38,307 nucleotides of DNA. It comes from Candidatus Doudnabacteria bacterium (GTDB taxonomy: Bacteria > Patescibacteriota > Doudnabacteria > UBA920). A model generated the notes under the pieces. That model did not search any database, had not been told where the DNA came from, and was given only the letters and a program-made list of their open reading frames with translations. This document shows, one piece after another, positions 35,791-38,307 of the stretch. The number at the start of each line of letters is the position of its first letter. The stretch's first letter is position 1. The stretch lies in NCBI GenBank assembly GCA_023245895.1, contig JAHFJJ010000008.1:7594-45900 (forward strand), in the 5' to 3' direction. Both the position numbers and the translations under genes were made by a program.

Positions 35791-36195
35791 ATGGCCGTTA
35801 GCGAAGAGTCCGATTTTTTCAAGCGCTGTGTAGGTTTTCTGGAGTCACTCAACCGAGTATTGGCCGAGGGATTCTTGGAGATGTTCGAGGCCGGAATGAC
35901 TGCAGACCAAAAGTCTACTTCAATCAGAATACGTGCTATGGGGAAAATCCCCCACAGCCGGGAAAGTTTAGGTGTGGGGATTAAGCCGTACCTAGACGTT
36001 GCCCAAGTGATTGAAACAATAAGGACCCAATTTAATAGCGAGGACGTGGCGCTTGAGCTCGTGACCTGCAAAGTTCAAACACAAGATTGGAACAAGTGGG
36101 ACGAAACGGGCAACATTTGTCTGGGAAAATTGGGCGTGGTGGTTACTCTTGAACTTGTCATTATGGTAAGCCAAAATTCGCCCAAGTCGAGCTAA
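35791..36195 (+). CDS. Uncharacterised 134-residue protein
   Basis: The frame stays open upstream to 35701, but the ATG at 35791 is chosen: it lies after the promoter (transcription start near 35757) and follows AGGGGG by four bases. The protein starts 'MAVSEESDFFKRCVGFLESL' and includes 'EGFLEMFEAGMTADQKSTSI' and a beta-rich end 'GKLGVVVTLELVIMVSQ'. No family is recognised. It is followed after 38 bases by the 128-residue protein gene, with its own AAGGAGG, in what appears to be a two-gene operon. Confidence 0.62.
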   Translation: MAVSEESDFFKRCVGFLESLNRVLAEGFLEMFEAGMTADQKSTSIRIRAMGKIPHSRESLGVGIKPYLDVAQVIETIRTQFNSEDVALELVTCKVQTQDWNKWDETGNICLGKLGVVVTLELVIMVSQNSPKSS

Positions 36196-36233
36196 CCAAT
36201 TGCAAGCAAATAGAGCAATTAAGGAGGCTCACA

Positions 36234-36620
36234 ATGAAGGAAATGGTCGCCAAGACCAAAGAACCGCAACGCAGACTCAAAGAAACGGAAATTGGCAAGT
36301 ACTGGCCGCTGGCGAAAACCGACAAGGGGCTTCAGGAATTTTGCGACTTCCTGTCCACACGGTTTGGAAGCGACAGACTTACCCCCATGGGATTCATCCA
36401 GCTCGTCGCGAATACCACGACGGATTTGCAACGGGGTAAAGACGGGCGGAACAACAACGCGCCGATTGACCACCCCGCCGCGGGATACGACACCATGTTC
36501 TATGGCCTTTTCTTGGGGTTCATCCCGAGCCTCGCAGAAGCCATCTTCGAACCCAAATTCGCCGCCCAAGTCCTAAGGGACTGGGAGCGGGTTCAGGCCA
36601 GACGGCGCCAGCAAAAATGA
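36234..36620 (+). CDS. Uncharacterised 128-residue protein
   Basis: A soluble basic protein with no recognised family: 'KYWPLAKTDKGLQEFCDFLSTRFGSDRLTP' (in part) and 'FYGLFLGFIPSLAEAIFEPKFAAQVLRDWERVQARRRQQ' (in part) suggest a helical fold. The N-terminus 'MKEMVAKTKEPQRRL' is charged. AAGGAGG lies six bases before ATG. It is the second gene of the operon with the 134-residue protein and ends in a TGA stop followed by a terminator. A competing frame on the plus strand overlaps it but lacks a ribosome site. Confidence 0.62.
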   Translation: MKEMVAKTKEPQRRLKETEIGKYWPLAKTDKGLQEFCDFLSTRFGSDRLTPMGFIQLVANTTTDLQRGKDGRNNNAPIDHPAAGYDTMFYGLFLGFIPSLAEAIFEPKFAAQVLRDWERVQARRRQQK

Positions 36621-36646
36621 ACGGCGCAGACCATTCAAACAAACAA

Positions 36647-36680
36647 GGGCTCCCGCATAACAGCCGGAGCTCTTTTATTT
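36647..36680 (+). terminator. Terminator of the 35791-36620 operon
   Basis: GGGCTCC (36647-36653) pairs with GGAGCTC (36666-36672); T-rich tract follows. Confidence 0.8.
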
Positions 36681-36755
36681 TTTTATTACTCAAAAACTGC
36701 TTGTTTTATTAAACTAAAATAAATCTTTCTTACTAAAACCATCCAAATTTTAACC

Positions 36756-36776
36756 CGAGTCCGGTTGGCTCCACCA
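36756..36776 (+). pseudogene. 3' fragment of a tRNA gene (T-loop to CCA)
   Basis: CGAGT-CCGGT-TGGCTCC-A-CCA has the form of half a T-loop, 3' T-stem, 3' acceptor strand, discriminator and CCA. The matching 5' parts (ACCGG, GGAGCCA) are absent upstream. A terminator follows at once, as after tRNA genes. This is what an integrated element leaves at its far end after recombining in a tRNA T-loop. Confidence 0.6.
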
Positions 36777-36790
36777 TAAAGAAATTTACA

Positions 36791-36815
36791 AAAATACCCT
36801 AATGGGTGTTTTTAG
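36791..36815. terminator. Terminator after the tRNA fragment and the HicA-type gene
   Basis: AAAATACCC / GGGTGTTTT stem with TAAT loop. It overlaps the HicA-type stop codon and serves both directions. Confidence 0.75.
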
Positions 36816-37051
36816 TAATTGTTCATTATTTTAGACGCGTCGTAACCAAGCTCTTCGGCTTGTTTGAGTTTGTCTTTTAAAACCTGTTTCCAAATTTTAG
36901 ACTGCAGAGTAATAAATTTCTTGGTTTTAGGACAAATAAGTTTGTAATGTCCGCCCTTGCCGCCGGAAACATCCAAAACAAAACCTGCCTTTTCAAAAGC
37001 TCTGGCAAGCCGCTTTTGGGAAATATCCGAAGGCAGGTTAGGTGGTAGCAT
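36812..37051 (-). CDS. hicA: HicA-type mRNA interferase toxin
   Basis: A 79-residue protein with the HicA double-stranded RNA-binding-like fold: 'SDISQKRLARAFEKAGFVLDVSGGKGGHYKL' (in part) including the catalytic His35 after Gly-Gly. 'KFITLQSKIWKQVLKDKLKQAEEL' matches the C-terminal helix region where HicA usually reads 'vPxHxgkelkxgtLrxIlKqagl'. The toxin cleaves mRNA and is neutralised by its HicB partner. It is slightly longer than typical HicA (about 60). It overlaps the upstream antitoxin gene by 14 bases. Confidence 0.75.
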   Translation of the reverse strand: MLPPNLPSDISQKRLARAFEKAGFVLDVSGGKGGHYKLICPKTKKFITLQSKIWKQVLKDKLKQAEELGYDASKIMNNY

Positions 37052-37391
37052 AAATCTTTTTGCTGGCGTTGGCTGTTTGTGTTTCTAGAAGCGGCGGATT
37101 AAAAACAATTAAATCCGCATTGCAGTATCTTGGAGGAACGCCAAAAGCCGTAAAAATCGCGTCTTTTAACTCCCTTTCCAGTTCATCCATTGTGTGGCCG
37201 GTCGCGGAAATATTGCCGCGGGGATAATCCACCGACTGGGCGTAAAAATATTTTTCACCATCTTCGTCAATAAAACTAATATCAAAATTCAAGCCGCGAT
37301 GACGAAGCTCTATTAACAAGTCGCTAATTTTCTCCTGGGCATATGCCGGAGTAGCTAAATAAGACTGTATTCTTTGGATTAAATGGTTCAT
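37038..37391 (-). CDS. hicB: HicB-like antitoxin
   Basis: A 117-residue protein. The middle ('GEKYFYAQSVDYPRGNISATGHTMDELERELKDAIFTAFGVP', in part) has the HicB partial RNase H-like fold: beta strands with 'D.P.....G.T..E....l..ai'. An N-terminal helical extension precedes it and the C-terminal tail lacks an obvious helix-turn-helix. It sits upstream of hicA, the reverse of the most common order, and the two overlap. An inverted repeat covers its -10 box, consistent with autoregulation. Confidence 0.68.
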   Translation of the reverse strand: MNHLIQRIQSYLATPAYAQEKISDLLIELRHRGLNFDISFIDEDGEKYFYAQSVDYPRGNISATGHTMDELERELKDAIFTAFGVPPRYCNADLIVFNPPLLETQTANASKKIYATT

Positions 37392-37410
37392 ATGCTTAAA
37401 TTATAGCATA
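37391..37410 (-). promoter_or_regulatory. Operator-like inverted repeat over the hicB -10 box
   Basis: TATGCT (37391-37396) and AGCATA (37405-37410) flank AAATT..., enclosing TATAAT on the minus strand (37400-37405), eight bases before ATG. Suited to repression by the HicA-HicB complex. Confidence 0.6.
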
Positions 37411-37540
37411 CCTATAATATTAAACGAAAGGGCGGCTATTATGTTTAATTTTTTATAATCATTCTTTCCTTTTTTGCTATTTTTTAAAGCCTGCTATAAA
37501 ATACCTTAAAGTTGCAAAATAAATCTGCGCGGGAGGAAAT

Positions 37541-37576
37541 ATGAACGCTGCTGATCTGCCTGCTCTTATTATTTAA
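37541..37576 (+). CDS. 11-codon micro-ORF with ribosome site
   Basis: GGGAGG lies four bases before an ATG that opens MNAADLPALII and then TAA. A TATAAA -10 box with TG extension is about 50 bases upstream. It ends 11 bases before the promoter at 37588. It may be a leader peptide or a truncated gene start. Confidence 0.3.
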   Translation: MNAADLPALII

Positions 37577-37587
37577 AAAACAAACCG

Positions 37588-37616
37588 TTGACAATACCGT
37601 TGTAAGATGGTATTTT
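37588..37616 (+). promoter_or_regulatory. Promoter with operator-like spacer ATACC...GGTAT (copy 3)
   Basis: TTGACA (37588-37593), 17-base spacer, TATTTT (37611-37616). Only the outer five bases of the inverted repeat (ATACC/GGTAT) are kept, so repression may be weaker than in copies 1 and 2. Confidence 0.7.
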
Positions 37617-37649
37617 TGTATATCGTCTCTCAAACAAGGAGGACAGGCT

Positions 37650-38012
37650 TTGCAAATTAAAATTACGCTGGTCCAGCTAAAGGACGGGTCGGCTTATGTT
37701 TTGCGCGGCGCGCCAGAAGACGTTGACAACCTCTTCGCGCATGGATGCACACAAGCAGGCGGAGGAGAAGTCCTCTGTAGCGCCGAGGCTAACCCGCGGT
37801 CTATGGCGGAAGAAGTGCCACTGTGGATGCGAATAATCTCGCAATCTGAACGAGTCGGCAAAAAAGCTATGGCCGAAGACAAATGGGAAATTTGGACAAG
37901 GGAAGCCGCGAACATTTGGGCTTTAAATGCCCCCCACCACAGAGGCATCTGCATTTTTCCGGAAAAAGACAATGACATGTTCCTGCAGATTCCCGGGAAC
38001 CAAAAAGACTAG
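37650..38012 (+). CDS. Uncharacterised 120-residue protein, TTG start
   Basis: The start is TTG at 37650-37652, chosen because AAGGAGG (37636-37642) lies seven bases before it. The N-terminus is a beta-rich segment 'MQIKITLVQLKDGSAYVLRG'; a Trp-rich region 'DKWEIWTREAANIWAL' follows. No family is recognised. It is the first gene of an operon with the incomplete gene starting at 38042, and its promoter belongs to the ATACC/GGTAT group. Confidence 0.6.
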   Translation: MQIKITLVQLKDGSAYVLRGAPEDVDNLFAHGCTQAGGGEVLCSAEANPRSMAEEVPLWMRIISQSERVGKKAMAEDKWEIWTREAANIWALNAPHHRGICIFPEKDNDMFLQIPGNQKD

Positions 38013-38041
38013 TATTTGCCAAAACCCCTAGGAGGAAACAA

Positions 38042-38307
38042 TTGGAAGCAAACTCATTAGCGGACCTTCTTGCCCAAACAAATCCCGGCAGTCGTTTAAG
38101 GCTAACCTTTAAACAAGCCAATGGAGAAATTAGACCCGACAGCTCGCCCGAAAATCCCAAATACTTCATTGACTGGCAAATGGTGGAGACGCTTAGGAAC
38201 TTTCAGAACATGCTGGGAGAAGCGCTCCTCATTCGGGTCAGTGAGGCGCTAACCATTACCATAACCCTGCACGAAAGGTACTGGAAGGAAGATGCTTCCA
38301 GGGTCTT
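38042..38307 (+). CDS. Uncharacterised protein, TTG start, incomplete at the window end
   Basis: A TTG at 38042-38044 follows AGGAGG (38030-38035) by six bases, 29 bases after the previous stop. The frame stays open for 88 codons to the window edge. It begins 'MEANSLADLLAQTNPGSRLR' and continues with 'YFIDWQMVETLRNFQNML' and 'RVSEALTITITLHERYW'. The pattern 'GSRLRLTFKQANGEI' resembles the start of the preceding protein in having a beta strand with a charged turn, but no family can be named. Confidence 0.55.
   Translation, partial: MEANSLADLLAQTNPGSRLRLTFKQANGEIRPDSSPENPKYFIDWQMVETLRNFQNMLGEALLIRVSEALTITITLHERYWKEDASRV

Noticed and set aside
36200-36439. Alternative frame overlapping the 128-residue protein gene
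   Set aside because: No start with a ribosome site; the overlapping frame has AAGGAGG at proper spacing.
29266-36776. CTCCACCA shared by tmRNA and the tRNA fragment as the att pair
   Set aside because: Eight bases ending in CCA are expected in unrelated tRNA ends, and the acceptor strands differ; the 15-base match at 35705 is better.
1-38307. CRISPR array
   Set aside because: No series of equal direct repeats with spacers is present; all repeats seen are palindromes or scattered pairs.
1-38307. UGA recoding as glycine or tryptophan, known in some CPR lineages
   Set aside because: Genes such as those ending at 22072 and 36620 stop at TGA followed by terminators, and no conserved protein needs readthrough.

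Overview
The window looks like the chromosome of a Candidate Phyla Radiation (Patescibacteria) type bacterium. This is inferred from gene style and not from a marker phylogeny: compact monocistronic genes, many uncharacterised short proteins, several dispersed palindromic repeats, a RimK-like ATP-grasp gene, a Xer recombinase with a lysine-rich insert, and an NRAMP/MgtE-like pair. TGA is used as a normal stop (for example the gene ending at 36620), so the standard bacterial code applies.

Layout. 1-5.2 kb, mostly minus strand: an ArsR-type regulator, a large secreted LCAT-like lipase, a small membrane protein, ribosomal protein S15 and an ATP-grasp ligase. A near-identical 'ACTATTCGCGCGAATAGT' palindrome occurs three times around these genes. 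5.2-11 kb: Xer recombinase, a zinc-ribbon protein, two tRNA-Arg genes separated by an array of hairpins, two membrane proteins, RluB-type pseudouridine synthase and a C39-like peptidase. 11-19.2 kb: small membrane protein, a cytidine deaminase-like protein, a three-gene metal/ABC transport operon (MgtE-N/CBS protein, NRAMP-like transporter, ABC exporter), and two uncharacterised genes with structured leaders. 19.3-28.8 kb: DEAD-box helicase, DUF5666 protein, tRNA-His, alpha/beta hydrolase lipoprotein, single-domain response regulator, a DUF5678-like/retropepsin pair, and several uncharacterised genes each with its own promoter, strong ribosome binding site and terminator.

28.9-35.7 kb: the tmRNA gene (ssrA) and an apparent integrative element of about 6.5 kb. 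A large serine recombinase gene ends antisense inside the tmRNA 3' end. Behind it are a small overlapping partner ORF, a structured leader RNA that could switch a terminator, zinc-ribbon and RNase H-like proteins, a G-quadruplex motif, and a run of three uncharacterised cargo genes. A 14/15 match to the tmRNA T-arm at 35705-35719 is a candidate distal attachment site.

35.7-38.3 kb: uncharacterised genes driven by a recurring promoter/operator, a 3'-terminal tRNA fragment that looks like an att scar, a HicB-HicA-type toxin-antitoxin pair, and an operon with TTG starts that runs off the window.

Two expression styles alternate. Several genes of recognisable family (Xer, RluB, DEAD helicase, the hydrolase) and one 314-aa protein have a -10 box 6-7 bases before ATG, which predicts leaderless mRNAs. 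Many uncharacterised genes instead have AGGAGG-type ribosome binding sites and dedicated terminators, several have structured 5' leaders, and at least three transcription units share one promoter with an inverted-repeat operator filling the spacer.
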